Shown here in pieces: positions 8,939 to 18,649 of a stretch of 48,082 nt of DNA (positions are counted from its first letter, which is position 1; each line of letters begins with the position of its first letter). The DNA comes from Streptomyces aurantiacus (GTDB lineage Bacteria > Actinomycetota > Actinomycetes > Streptomycetales > Streptomycetaceae). The translations under genes and the position numbers were made by a program. The notes under the pieces are model-generated. The model ran no database searches. It was not told the origin of the DNA and saw only the letters and a program-made list of their open reading frames with translations. The stretch covers positions 415-48,496 of the forward strand of contig NZ_LIPP01000087.1 in the NCBI RefSeq assembly GCF_001418335.1, in the 5' to 3' direction.

Positions 8939-8961
8939 ACGGTACGGCGCACCACTGACAA
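8939..8961 (-). promoter_or_regulatory. PafBC-type (RecA-NDp) DNA-damage promoter of ogt
   Basis: On the minus strand TTGTCAGTG (8961-8953), 8 nt, then TACCGT (8944-8939). This fits the mycobacterial consensus tTGTCRgtg-N8-TAnnnT exactly. The -10 element ends 7 nt before the ogt ATG. Confidence 0.8.
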
Positions 8962-8963
8962 CG

Positions 8964-9001
8964 CCGGTGGCGCGGACGCTCGCAGGCGTCCGCGCCACCG
9001 G
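8964..9001 (-). terminator. Perfect hairpin terminator of the glycerophosphodiesterase gene
   Basis: CCGGTGGCGCGGACGC and its exact reverse complement form a 16-bp stem around a 6-nt loop. It lies 24 bases past the stop of the upstream minus-strand gene and ends 3 bases before the ogt promoter, insulating ogt from read-through. Confidence 0.85.
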
Positions 9002-9024
9002 TGACGGGCTGTCGGGCAGGGTCC

Positions 9025-9906
9025 TCAGTCCTCGCGGAGGGCCTCCCGCACCACGTCCGGCTTGTTCGTGATGACGCCGTCCACACCGAAGCCCGCGACG
9101 CGCCGCGTGTCCTCCGGGGTGTCGACGGTCCAGGTGGAGATCTCCAGGGGCTTGCCGTGCGGTCCGTCGAGCGCGTGGATCGCGGCGACGTAACCGAGGG
9201 AGATCGTCGTGTGCGACGAGTTGATCTGGTCGGCGAACTGCGCGTACGCGGGCAGCTCCGCGACCGACGGAGTGCCCAGGAAGCCCGTCTTGATGTCGGG
9301 CCGCAGCGCGTGCACCGTACGGATGCTGTCGGCGTCGAAGCTCTGGATCACCAGCTTGCTCCGTACCCGGGCCGGGCCCAGCCAGCCCTCGTTGCTGAGG
9401 ACCTTGAGGGTCTCCTGTTCGATGCCCGGGTACAGCGCGGGGTTCTTGATCTCAAGGACGAGCTTCTGGTGGTTGTGCGAGACGCGGTTCATGTACTGCT
9501 TCAGCGTCGGCACGCGCGCGCCCGTGTAGCGGGGGCTGAACCAGCTGCCCGCGTCCAGGCGCGCGATCTCCGCGGCGGTGAAGTCCTTCACCTTCCACGG
9601 GGCCCGGTCGGGGAAGACCTCCTCCACATCGGTCGTACGGGTCAGGCTGTCGTCGTGGATCACGACGAGCTGACCGTCCTTGGTGCGCTGGACGTCGTTC
9701 TCGACCCAGCGGAACCCGAGACGGGCCGCCCGGTCAATGGCGGCGAGCGTGTTCTCGGGAGCCTGGGCCGAGGCTCCGCGATGTGCGATGACCAGGGGAT
9801 GGTCGCTGTTCACGGCGGCCGGAGCGGCGTGAGCGGTGGAGATGGGGAGAACGACGGCGGCTCCCAGGAGCGCGGTGGTCGTGGCGGCGGCAGCGCGCGC
9901 GTGCAT
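9025..9906 (-). CDS. Secreted glycerophosphodiester phosphodiesterase
   Basis: A 293-residue protein with an Ala-rich signal peptide (cleavage likely after residue 27, ISTAHA/AP). GDPD-family residues are in order: HRGASAQAPENTLAAI (catalytic His-Arg and metal Glu), WVENDVQRTKDGQLVVIHDD (metal acid and catalytic His), VLEIK and the C-terminal STWTVDTPED. It hydrolyses glycerophosphodiesters to glycerol 3-phosphate outside the cell, for phosphate or carbon salvage. The ATG has AAGGAG 5 nt upstream. A strong terminator follows. The gene is divergent from the MHYT gene, and the 277-bp gap between them should hold both promoters. Confidence 0.92.
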   Translation of the reverse strand: MHARAAAATTTALLGAAVVLPISTAHAAPAAVNSDHPLVIAHRGASAQAPENTLAAIDRAARLGFRWVENDVQRTKDGQLVVIHDDSLTRTTDVEEVFPDRAPWKVKDFTAAEIARLDAGSWFSPRYTGARVPTLKQYMNRVSHNHQKLVLEIKNPALYPGIEQETLKVLSNEGWLGPARVRSKLVIQSFDADSIRTVHALRPDIKTGFLGTPSVAELPAYAQFADQINSSHTTISLGYVAAIHALDGPHGKPLEISTWTVDTPEDTRRVAGFGVDGVITNKPDVVREALRED

Positions 9907-10183
9907 GCGGACTCCTTGCGTCTGCGATCACGGACCGTTCCAGAGTGACAGCAGTGGGTCAACATCAGGGGGGTGCAGGATGGCCACAAATTGAATGGAG
10001 TTGCCCAAGTCCGATCACGCGTGCCGCACAACTGGGGTGAGGCCGTGATTCTTTGCCGGAAAATCGTTCGACCGTTCAGGTGCGAGTCATACTCTCTGCG
10101 ACAACCCTGGTCGCCACGGCGATCCCGGGGCGGGGGCATTTCACGGAATTCCGGGATGTAACAGGGCGGAAGGGCAACCGCGG

Positions 10184-11053
10184 ATGCAGGGCACGGTCGA
10201 CGGATTCAGCTACGGACTCGTCACGCCGCTCGTGGCGTACTTGATGGCCTGCCTCGGCGGAGCGCTCGGTCTGCGCTGCACCACGAGGTCGATGCTCGTC
10301 ACCCGTTCCTGGCGCCCCGGCTGGCTCGCCCTCGGCTCGGCGGCGATCGGCTCCGGCATCTGGACCATGCATTTCGTCGCGATGATGGGGTTCTCCGTCC
10401 AGGAGACCCCGATCCACTACGACAGGCTCATGACCTTCGCGAGCCTCGGCGTGGCGATCGTCATGGTCGGCGTCGGGATCTTCATCGTCGGATACCGGGG
10501 AGCCTCCGGAACGGCCCTGTTCACCGGGGGCACCATCACCGGTCTGGGCGTCGCTTCGATGCACTACCTGGGTATGGCCGGAATGCGTCTCAACGGCAAG
10601 CTGGAGTACAACACCCTCACCGTCGCCGCCTCGGTCGTCATAGCCGTCGCCGCCGCGACCGCGGCCCTGTGGGCGGCGGGACAGGTCCGCGGCTTCCTGT
10701 GGAGCGTGGGCGCGAGTCTCGTCATGGGCCTCGCCGTCAGCGGCATGCACTACACGGGGATGGCCGCCCTCAGCGTCCATCTGCACGGTGCCGCCGCCAC
10801 CCCCTCGGGGGACTCGCCCGCGGCCCTGCTGGCCCCCCTGATGATCGGCCCGCTGGCCTTCCTGCTGCTGGCCGGCGTCGTCGTGATGTTCGACCCGCTG
10901 ATGGTCATGGGCAAGCCCGACTGGAGCCCCGCCGAGCAGAAACCCGGCATCCCGGCCCACCCGGTCCACCACCACACCGGTCTGCGGCACGTGCCCGGCC
11001 CGCGCACCCGCACCCGCCACCACGGAAGCTCCCGCACCCCGCAGAACCGGTGA
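10184..11053 (+). CDS. MHYT-domain integral membrane sensor protein
   Basis: A 289-residue protein with about seven membrane helices. It carries the repeated MHYT signature three times: MHFVAMMGF (about residue 63), MHYLGMAGM (about 126) and MHYTGMAAL (about 189). MHYT domains are proposed to bind metal, possibly copper, near the outer membrane face and to sense oxygen, CO or NO. Here no GGDEF, EAL or kinase output domain is attached. The protein ends in a His/Arg/Pro-rich tail. The start has AAGGG 9 nt upstream. The uvrB promoter begins 11 bases after the stop, so uvrB need not depend on this gene's transcription. Confidence 0.88.
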   Translation: MQGTVDGFSYGLVTPLVAYLMACLGGALGLRCTTRSMLVTRSWRPGWLALGSAAIGSGIWTMHFVAMMGFSVQETPIHYDRLMTFASLGVAIVMVGVGIFIVGYRGASGTALFTGGTITGLGVASMHYLGMAGMRLNGKLEYNTLTVAASVVIAVAAATAALWAAGQVRGFLWSVGASLVMGLAVSGMHYTGMAALSVHLHGAAATPSGDSPAALLAPLMIGPLAFLLLAGVVVMFDPLMVMGKPDWSPAEQKPGIPAHPVHHHTGLRHVPGPRTRTRHHGSSRTPQNR

Positions 11054-11063
11054 GCGGACCCCG

Positions 11064-11086
11064 TTGTCAGTGCGGGGTCGTACGGT
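11064..11086 (+). promoter_or_regulatory. PafBC-type DNA-damage promoter of uvrB
   Basis: TTGTCAGTG (11064-11072), 8 nt, then TACGGT (11081-11086), followed by exactly 7 nt and the uvrB ATG. This is an exact match to the RecA-NDp consensus and predicts a leaderless mRNA. No LexA palindrome is present in the gap. Confidence 0.85.
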
Positions 11087-11093
11087 TGATTCC

Positions 11094-13232
<2,139 letters not shown>

Positions 13233-13290
13233 CGCCGGTGCAGCGCGCTGTGTTGCAAGACCGACACAAAGTGTGCACCGGTCTTCGGCG

Positions 13291-13313
13291 CTGTCAGTGG
13301 CCCTGCGTAGGGT
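13291..13313 (+). promoter_or_regulatory. PafBC-type DNA-damage promoter of terD
   Basis: CTGTCAGTG (13291-13299), 8 nt, then TAGGGT (13308-13313). It matches tTGTCRgtg-N8-TAnnnT except the weakly conserved first base. Transcription would begin near 13320, leaving a leader of about 50 nt with its own ribosome binding site. Confidence 0.75.
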
Positions 13314-13371
13314 TGCTGGTCAACCGCAGGATTCTGCGGCAACAGGGGACAGTCCGAGAGGGGAACAGCGC

Positions 13372-13950
13372 GTGACGGTCAACATGACCAAGGGTCAGGC
13401 CATCAGTCTGCAGAAGAACGACGGGGGCACGCTGACCGCGGTGCGCATGGGGCTCGGCTGGCAGGCAGCCCCGCGACGTGGCCTGTTCGGTTCTCGTACC
13501 CGCGAGATCGACCTCGACGCGTCCGCCGTGCTGTTCGCGGACAAGCAGCCCGTCGACGTGGTGTTCTTCCGTCACCTCGTCAGCGACGACGGCTCGGTGC
13601 GGCACACCGGTGACAACCTCGTCGGCGGTGTCGGCCAGGGCGGTGACGACGAGGCGATCCTTGTCGACCTCGCGCGCGTCCCGGTCCACATCGACCAGAT
13701 CGTCTTCACCGTGAACTCGTTCACGGGCCAGACCTTCCAGGAGGTGCAGGACGCGTTCTGCCGTCTGGTCGACGAGACCAACGGCGAGGAGCTGGCCCGG
13801 TACACCCTGGCCGGCGGCGGGCAGTACACCGCGCAGATCATGGCGAAGGTCCACCGTGCGGGCGCGGGCTGGCAGATGACCGCCCTCGGTACGCCTGCCA
13901 ACGGCCGTACGTTCCAGGACCTGATGCCGGCGATCCTGCCGCACCTGTAG
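13372..13950 (+). CDS. terD: TerD-family tellurium/stress resistance protein
   Basis: A 192-residue single TerD domain. Typical stretches are GWQAAP (in place of GW..), EIDLDASAVLFA, VVFFRHLVSDDGSVRHTGDN with LVGGVGQGGDDEAILVDLARVPVHIDQIVFTVNSF, and ELARYTLAG near the end. The Asp-rich GDN and GGDDE loops are the Ca2+-binding sites of this family. TerD proteins are cytoplasmic and act with TerC in poorly understood chemical and phage stress responses. The GTG start has GAGGGG 8 nt upstream. It is the first gene of a block with the TerD-like fusion, terC and a Ca2+/H+ antiporter, and its promoter looks damage-responsive. Confidence 0.95.
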   Translation: MTVNMTKGQAISLQKNDGGTLTAVRMGLGWQAAPRRGLFGSRTREIDLDASAVLFADKQPVDVVFFRHLVSDDGSVRHTGDNLVGGVGQGGDDEAILVDLARVPVHIDQIVFTVNSFTGQTFQEVQDAFCRLVDETNGEELARYTLAGGGQYTAQIMAKVHRAGAGWQMTALGTPANGRTFQDLMPAILPHL

Positions 13951-13995
13951 ACAGCCCGGCGCCCGGCGCACGAGTACATGGGGGGAACGAAGGCG

Positions 13996-16035
13996 ATGAC
14001 GGCTGAGCTGGTCCGGGGGCAGAACCACCCGCTCTCCCAGGCGCGACTTGAGATCCGGGTGTCGGCCGGCAAGCCGATCGTGGCCGGGGCAACGCTCTGT
14101 GACGAGAAGGGCAAAGTGCACGGTGTCGAGTGGGTGGCCCACCCGGGCTCACCCACTCTGCCCGGCATGGAGGTGTCCAAGCAGGCGGCGGCCGACCACC
14201 GGCTCGCGTGCGACCTGGACGCCCTGCCGGAGACCGTGCACCGGGTCAGTGTGCTGCTTGCCCTGCCGTCGGGAGTGGGCGGTCCGGTGCGGTTCGGAGC
14301 CGTCGCCGCTCCCTTCGTGGCGGTCACCGGACTCGACGGCTCCGAGATCGCCAGCTACACGGTCACGGGGCTCGACGCCGAGTCGGCCGTCGTCGTACTG
14401 GAGCTCTACCGCAGGCAGGACGCCTGGAAGGTACGAGCCGTGGGCCAGGGCTACGCGGGCGGCCTCGCGGAGCTCCTCGCCGACCAGGGCCTGTCCCAGG
14501 CCCAGCAGCTCGCGGGCAGCATCAACGAAGCGGTCGTCCAGGGCCTCGCGCGCTCGGTGGCCGCACCACCGCCGCGTACGGCCGAGGGCGACCGCTCGCG
14601 GCACGCCGCGGCACCCGCGCTGGGACAGGACCAGAGCGGCTCGACATCCCCGGGCGCGCCGGACCAGGTGCCCCCGCAGCACGGACACCCCGGGGGGCAG
14701 GGATCCGCGACACCCGGCGCCGGACCCGGCGGGCCGCAGTCCAACTACCCCGCGGCGTCCGCACCGCAGGACCCGTCCGCCGTCACGCAGTCCGGCGGCC
14801 CCGGAGCAGGCGGCCCCGTCAACTACAGCCACCCGGGCCGGCAGGCCGCCGCGCCGCCTCCGCCCCCGCCGACCGCGCCCCCTGCCCGGCCGGGCCAGCC
14901 CGCTCAGCCCGTGGCGGGCGACGCGACCGGCTGGTCCATGGAGGAGCGCCTGTACAACCAGGTGTGGGGCATGTTCGAGGACCTGGCCCGCACCGCCGCC
15001 GCGTACCGCAGCGCGGTCGACTTCGCCGAGTCGCGCATGGAACAGGAGCTCGACAAGGTCCTGTCCGACCCACGCAGCCGGATCGGCGGCCAGGGCGACG
15101 CCGCCCGCGAGGCGGCCCGCGCCAAGCACGCCGAGCTGGTCGACCGGGCCAAGCAGGTACTCGACCGCGACCTCGCCCAGCTCACCGCCGAGGCCGAGGT
15201 CGTCGAGCCCGCGCTGCCGCCCGCGTTCGCCGGCTGGGACAACCCCGCCTGGCACGGCTACCGGGTGCCGATGGAGATCCCCATGGCTCTGCGCCTGGGC
15301 GACCTGCACCTGCCCGAGAGCGCGGACCTGAGCATTCCGATGCTGGTGCGGCTGCCGCTGGAGCGCGGCCTGTGGATCGACAGCGGCAGCACGGGGTCCT
15401 TCGACGGTTCGATCGCGGACTCCGACGAACTGCGCCGCCTCGCCATGGACACGGCCGTGGCCCACGCGGCCCGGCTGCTCGCCGTCTACCCGGCGGGCGA
15501 ATTCTCCGTGCATGTCATCGACGCGGCGGGCTCCGCGACCTCGGCCCTCCTGCCGCTCGTGAGCACCGGCGTGCTCGCCGGCCCGCCCGCTGTCGGCGCC
15601 GCGGGGGTGAACGACGTGCTGGCCCGGCTGACACAGCGCGTCGACCTGGTGCAGATGGCGATCCGGGGCGGTGCGGCCGACTCACTGCCGTCCGACCTCG
15701 ACCCGGCCGAGCAACTGCTGATCGTCAACGACTTCCCGCACGGCTTCGACGACCGTGCCGTGACCCGGCTGCGCTACCTCGCGGACGAGGGCCCGGCCGT
15801 CGGTGTGCACCTCATGCTGGTCGCCGACCGGGAGGACGCCGCCGCCTACGGGCCGCTGCTCGACCCGCTGTGGCGGTCGCTGCTGCGGCTCACACCGGTA
15901 CCCGACGATCACCTCGCCGACCCGTGGGTCGGGCACACGTGGACCTACGACCCCTCCCGTGTTCCGCCGGACAGCCAGGTGCTCCAGCACGTCCTCACCC
16001 AGGTCGCGGCCGCCCGCCGCTCCTGGAACCGCTGA
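13996..16035 (+). CDS. TerD-like protein fused through a Pro-rich linker to a P-loop-less FtsK-like domain
   Basis: A 679-residue protein in three parts. Residues 1-180 form a TerD-like beta-sandwich (VRGQNHPLSQARLEIRVSAG, FGAVAAPFVAVTGLDGSEIASYTVTGLDAESAVVVLELYRR) in which the Ca2+-binding GDN and GGDDE loops are not evident. Residues 190-305 are a Pro/Gly/Ala/Gln-rich linker. Residues 310-679 start with a coiled, charged segment, followed by an alpha/beta region resembling degenerate FtsK/HerA-type NTPases. There GLWIDSGSTGSFDGS stands where a Walker A would be, and QLLIVNDFPHG resembles Walker B. No GK[ST] is present, so ATP hydrolysis is doubtful. The ATG at 13996 (GGGGGA 9 nt upstream) is preferred over the one at 13978. 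The gene is 45 bp after terD and probably cotranscribed. Confidence 0.82.
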   Translation: MTAELVRGQNHPLSQARLEIRVSAGKPIVAGATLCDEKGKVHGVEWVAHPGSPTLPGMEVSKQAAADHRLACDLDALPETVHRVSVLLALPSGVGGPVRFGAVAAPFVAVTGLDGSEIASYTVTGLDAESAVVVLELYRRQDAWKVRAVGQGYAGGLAELLADQGLSQAQQLAGSINEAVVQGLARSVAAPPPRTAEGDRSRHAAAPALGQDQSGSTSPGAPDQVPPQHGHPGGQGSATPGAGPGGPQSNYPAASAPQDPSAVTQSGGPGAGGPVNYSHPGRQAAAPPPPPPTAPPARPGQPAQPVAGDATGWSMEERLYNQVWGMFEDLARTAAAYRSAVDFAESRMEQELDKVLSDPRSRIGGQGDAAREAARAKHAELVDRAKQVLDRDLAQLTAEAEVVEPALPPAFAGWDNPAWHGYRVPMEIPMALRLGDLHLPESADLSIPMLVRLPLERGLWIDSGSTGSFDGSIADSDELRRLAMDTAVAHAARLLAVYPAGEFSVHVIDAAGSATSALLPLVSTGVLAGPPAVGAAGVNDVLARLTQRVDLVQMAIRGGAADSLPSDLDPAEQLLIVNDFPHGFDDRAVTRLRYLADEGPAVGVHLMLVADREDAAAYGPLLDPLWRSLLRLTPVPDDHLADPWVGHTWTYDPSRVPPDSQVLQHVLTQVAAARRSWNR

Positions 16036-16132
16036 GGGCCGCCGTGGCCCGTCCGCTGAGCCCTCCCTCCGCTTCCCCATGAGTTAGTCAAATCCTCTGA
16101 CCAGGGAACTTGGCCTTTGCTTTACCAATCTC

Positions 16133-16161
16133 TTTACCTTTCCTTGGTGATTGGGTACTGT
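16133..16161 (+). promoter_or_regulatory. Vegetative-type promoter of the terC leader
   Basis: TTTACC (16133-16138), 17-nt spacer, TACTGT (16156-16161). Predicted transcription start is near 16168, just before the first stem of the riboswitch at 16171. The surrounding sequence is noticeably richer in A and T than the rest of the window. Confidence 0.55.
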
Positions 16162-16168
16162 TGTGGGT

Positions 16169-16340
16169 GCGGAGGGGAGTACTCCCTGACTACTGCGGCG
16201 CACCCGTCAATACGGATCTGACAGGATCCCGGGGCGTCGGCCCGAATCACACCGGGCGCATCGCGCGCCCCGGACACATCGGGTGGAAGAGACCTCCGGC
16301 AGCGACGACGCTGACCCTTGCCGTTACGTACTGCCGGAGG
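16169..16340 (+). promoter_or_regulatory. Probable yybP-ykoY Mn2+ riboswitch controlling terC translation
   Basis: The leader has the family's conserved 5' element GGAGGGGAGTA (16171-16181), an internal GTCAATA, and the 3' element AGAGACCTCC (ending 16297). GGAGG 16171-16175 pairs with CCTCC 16293-16297 as the closing P1 stem. CCTCCGGCAG 16293-16302 is also an exact 10-bp complement of CTGCCGGAGG 16331-16340, which contains the terC ribosome binding site. The two pairings exclude each other: P1 formation (metal bound) frees the ribosome binding site and the alternative stem hides it. This predicts translational induction by Mn2+. yybP-ykoY elements commonly precede terC-family genes. Confidence 0.85.
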
Positions 16341-16346
16341 CGCGCA

Positions 16347-17369
16347 GTGGATGTTTCCATGACCCTTTGGGTCCTGACGATCGTGGGCCTGGCAGCCCTC
16401 ATCGCGGTCGATTTCTTCATCGGCCGCAAGCCGCACGACGTATCCATGAAGGAAGCCGGCATCTGGACGGTCGTCTGGATCGCCCTGGCCGGCCTGTTCG
16501 GACTCGGACTGCTTCTCTTCTCCGGCGGCCAGCCCGCCGGTGAGTTCTTCGCCGGCTTCATCACCGAGAAGTCCTTGAGTGTCGACAACCTCTTCGTCTT
16601 CGTCCTGATCATGGCGAAGTTCTCGGTGCCCACGCAGTACCAGCAGCGTGTACTGCTGGTCGGTGTGCTGATAGCCCTCGTCCTGCGCGCGATCTTCATC
16701 GCCGCGGGAGCCGCGATCCTCGCGAGCTTCGCATGGGTCTTCTACATCTTCGGCGCGTTCCTCATCTACACCGCGTGGAAGCTGATCCAAGAAGCCCGCG
16801 CGGACGACGAGGACGAGGAGTTCGAGGAGAACCGGCTGCTCAAGGCCGTCGAGCGCCGCTTCGGTGTCGCCGACCGCTACCACGGCACCAAGCTGTGGAT
16901 CCAGCAGAACGGCAAGCGGGTCATGACCCCGATGCTGGTCGTCATGCTCGCGATAGGCACCACCGACGTCCTCTTCGCGCTCGACTCGATCCCTGCGATC
17001 TTCGGCCTGACGCAGGACCCGTACATCGTCTTTACGGCCAACGCGTTCGCGCTGATGGGGCTGCGGCAGCTGTACTTCCTGATCGGCGGACTCCTCAGGA
17101 AGCTGGTCCACCTCAGCTACGGCCTGTCGGTCATCCTCGGATTCATCGGCGTCAAGCTCGTGCTGCACGCGCTGCACGAGTCCGGCGTCCATGTACCGGA
17201 GATATCCATCCCGGTCTCCCTCGGCGTCATCTGCGCCGTCCTGGTGGTCACCACGGTCACCAGCCTCATGGCCTCCAGGAAGCAGGCGGCCGAAGAGACG
17301 CGGGAGACCGGAGGAGTCCAGAAGGCCGAAGGGTCCGAAGGCTCCGAGAAGGACAGCATCGACGTCTGA
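16347..17369 (+). CDS. terC: TerC-family integral membrane protein
   Basis: A 340-residue polytopic protein with about nine membrane helices. TerC landmarks are LIAVDFFIGRKPHDVSMKEA, EKSLSVDNLFVFVLIMAKF (acidic metal-site helix), GTTDVLFALDSIPAIFGLTQDPYIVFTANAFALMGLRQLYFL and LGFIGVKL. Family members act in Mn2+ handling (efflux or metal supply to exported enzymes) and tellurite resistance. The GTG at 16347 has GGAGG 6 nt upstream; ATG 16359 is a weaker alternative. The frame extending upstream to 16110 lies inside the riboswitch and is not coding. The acidic/Ser-rich tail after residue 315 is low-complexity. A strong terminator follows. Confidence 0.95.
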   Translation: MDVSMTLWVLTIVGLAALIAVDFFIGRKPHDVSMKEAGIWTVVWIALAGLFGLGLLLFSGGQPAGEFFAGFITEKSLSVDNLFVFVLIMAKFSVPTQYQQRVLLVGVLIALVLRAIFIAAGAAILASFAWVFYIFGAFLIYTAWKLIQEARADDEDEEFEENRLLKAVERRFGVADRYHGTKLWIQQNGKRVMTPMLVVMLAIGTTDVLFALDSIPAIFGLTQDPYIVFTANAFALMGLRQLYFLIGGLLRKLVHLSYGLSVILGFIGVKLVLHALHESGVHVPEISIPVSLGVICAVLVVTTVTSLMASRKQAAEETRETGGVQKAEGSEGSEKDSIDV

Positions 17370-17413
17370 CCGCGTCGGACGCGGGAGCCCAGCGTCACCG
17401 GGAGTCCACGTCC

Positions 17414-17454
17414 CCGGGGGCGGTGGTCGGCGCTCCGCCGACCACCGCCCCCGG
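17414..17454 (+). terminator. Perfect 19-bp hairpin terminator after terC
   Basis: 17414-17432 and 17436-17454 are exact reverse complements around a 3-nt loop (left arm CCGGGGGCGGTGGTCGGCG). It ends the ter block before the antiporter gene, which therefore needs its own promoter. Confidence 0.9.
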
Positions 17455-17539
17455 TGCTTGCCCCGTGCGCTGAACGCTCCACGGCTCGGGGACGCCCCGC
17501 CGGAGTGCGAGGCACGAGCGGGCCTGCGACGATCGCTGC

Positions 17540-18640
17540 ATGATCGTTCGGCTTCGGTCACTCATGACGCAGTGGACGGCCGTCGTGCCCGTGATCGCGA
17601 TCGTCCTGCTGGCCCTCACCTGGGGCCGTGATCTGCCCGGCGTGGTCGTCGCCCTGGTGACGCTGGTGCTGGCCGGCGCGGTGCTGGCCGCGGTCCACCA
17701 CGCCGAGGTGGTCGCGCACCGGGTCGGCGAGCCCTTCGGTTCGCTGGTCCTCGCCGTCGCCGTCACGGTCATCGAGGTGGCGCTGATCGTCACCCTCATG
17801 GCGGACGGCGGGGACAAAAGCTCCACGCTGGCCCGCGACACCGTCTTCGCGGCCGTGATGATCACCTGCAACGGCATCGTCGGCCTCAGCCTGCTCGTCG
17901 CCTCCCTGCGGCACGGCCTGGCCGTCTTCAACGCGGAGGGCGCCGGCGCCGCCCTCGCGACCGTGGCGACACTGGCGACGCTCAGCCTGGTGCTGCCGAC
18001 CTTCACCACCAGCAAGCCGGGGCCGGAGTTCTCCACGGCGCAGCTCACCTTCGCCGCCCTTGCCTCGCTCGTCCTGTACGGCATGTTCGTGACCACGCAG
18101 ACAGTGCGGCACCGCGACTACTTCCTGCCGATCACCCGACAGGGCGAGGTGATCGACGAGGACGACCACGCCGACATCCCCTCCTCCAGGACCACGTTGA
18201 TCACCCTGGGACTCCTCGGCCTGGCCCTGGTCGGAGTGGTCGGTCTCGCCAAGGGCGTCTCGCCCACCATCGAGTCCGGCGTGCAGGCGGCCGGGATGCC
18301 GCACTCCGTGGTCGGCGTGGTCATCGCTCTGCTCGTCCTGCTCCCCGAGACGATCGCCGCACTGCGCTCCGCCCGCCGTGACCGCGTACAGACCAGCCTG
18401 AACCTTGCCCTCGGCTCGGCGATGGCGAGCATCGGCCTGACCATCCCGGCCGTGGCCGTCGCGTCCATCTGGCTCTCCGGGCCACTCGTCCTCGGCCTGG
18501 GCGCCACCCACATGGTGCTGCTCGCCCTGACCGTCGTGGTCGCTTCCCTCACGGTGGTCCCCGGCCGGGCGACCCCGCTTCAGGGCGGGGTCCACCTGGT
18601 GCTGTTCGCGGCGTATCTGGAGCTTGCGATCAATCCGTAG
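17540..18640 (+). CDS. chaA: Calcium/proton antiporter (ChaA/CAX-like)
   Basis: A 366-residue membrane protein with about ten to eleven helices in two related halves. Each half carries an acidic-helix signature of the Ca2+:cation antiporter superfamily: GEPFGSLVLAVAVTVIEVALIVTLM (about residues 67-91) and LLVLLPETIAALRSARRDRVQTSLNLALGSAMASIGLTIP (about 260-299). It exports Ca2+, possibly other cations, in exchange for protons. The start is uncertain: ATG 17540 has no clear ribosome binding site, GACGAT 6 nt before it could be a -10 element for a leaderless message, and ATG 17564 is also possible. Its position beside terD and terC fits a metal-homeostasis grouping. Confidence 0.9.
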   Translation: MIVRLRSLMTQWTAVVPVIAIVLLALTWGRDLPGVVVALVTLVLAGAVLAAVHHAEVVAHRVGEPFGSLVLAVAVTVIEVALIVTLMADGGDKSSTLARDTVFAAVMITCNGIVGLSLLVASLRHGLAVFNAEGAGAALATVATLATLSLVLPTFTTSKPGPEFSTAQLTFAALASLVLYGMFVTTQTVRHRDYFLPITRQGEVIDEDDHADIPSSRTTLITLGLLGLALVGVVGLAKGVSPTIESGVQAAGMPHSVVGVVIALLVLLPETIAALRSARRDRVQTSLNLALGSAMASIGLTIPAVAVASIWLSGPLVLGLGATHMVLLALTVVVASLTVVPGRATPLQGGVHLVLFAAYLELAINP

Positions 18641-18649
18641 CTGTCCAGC

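Noticed and set aside
16110..16346. N-terminal extension of TerC by 79 residues
   Set aside because: The region is a structured leader with conserved riboswitch blocks, and the extension is not TerC-like; a strong ribosome binding site precedes GTG 16347.
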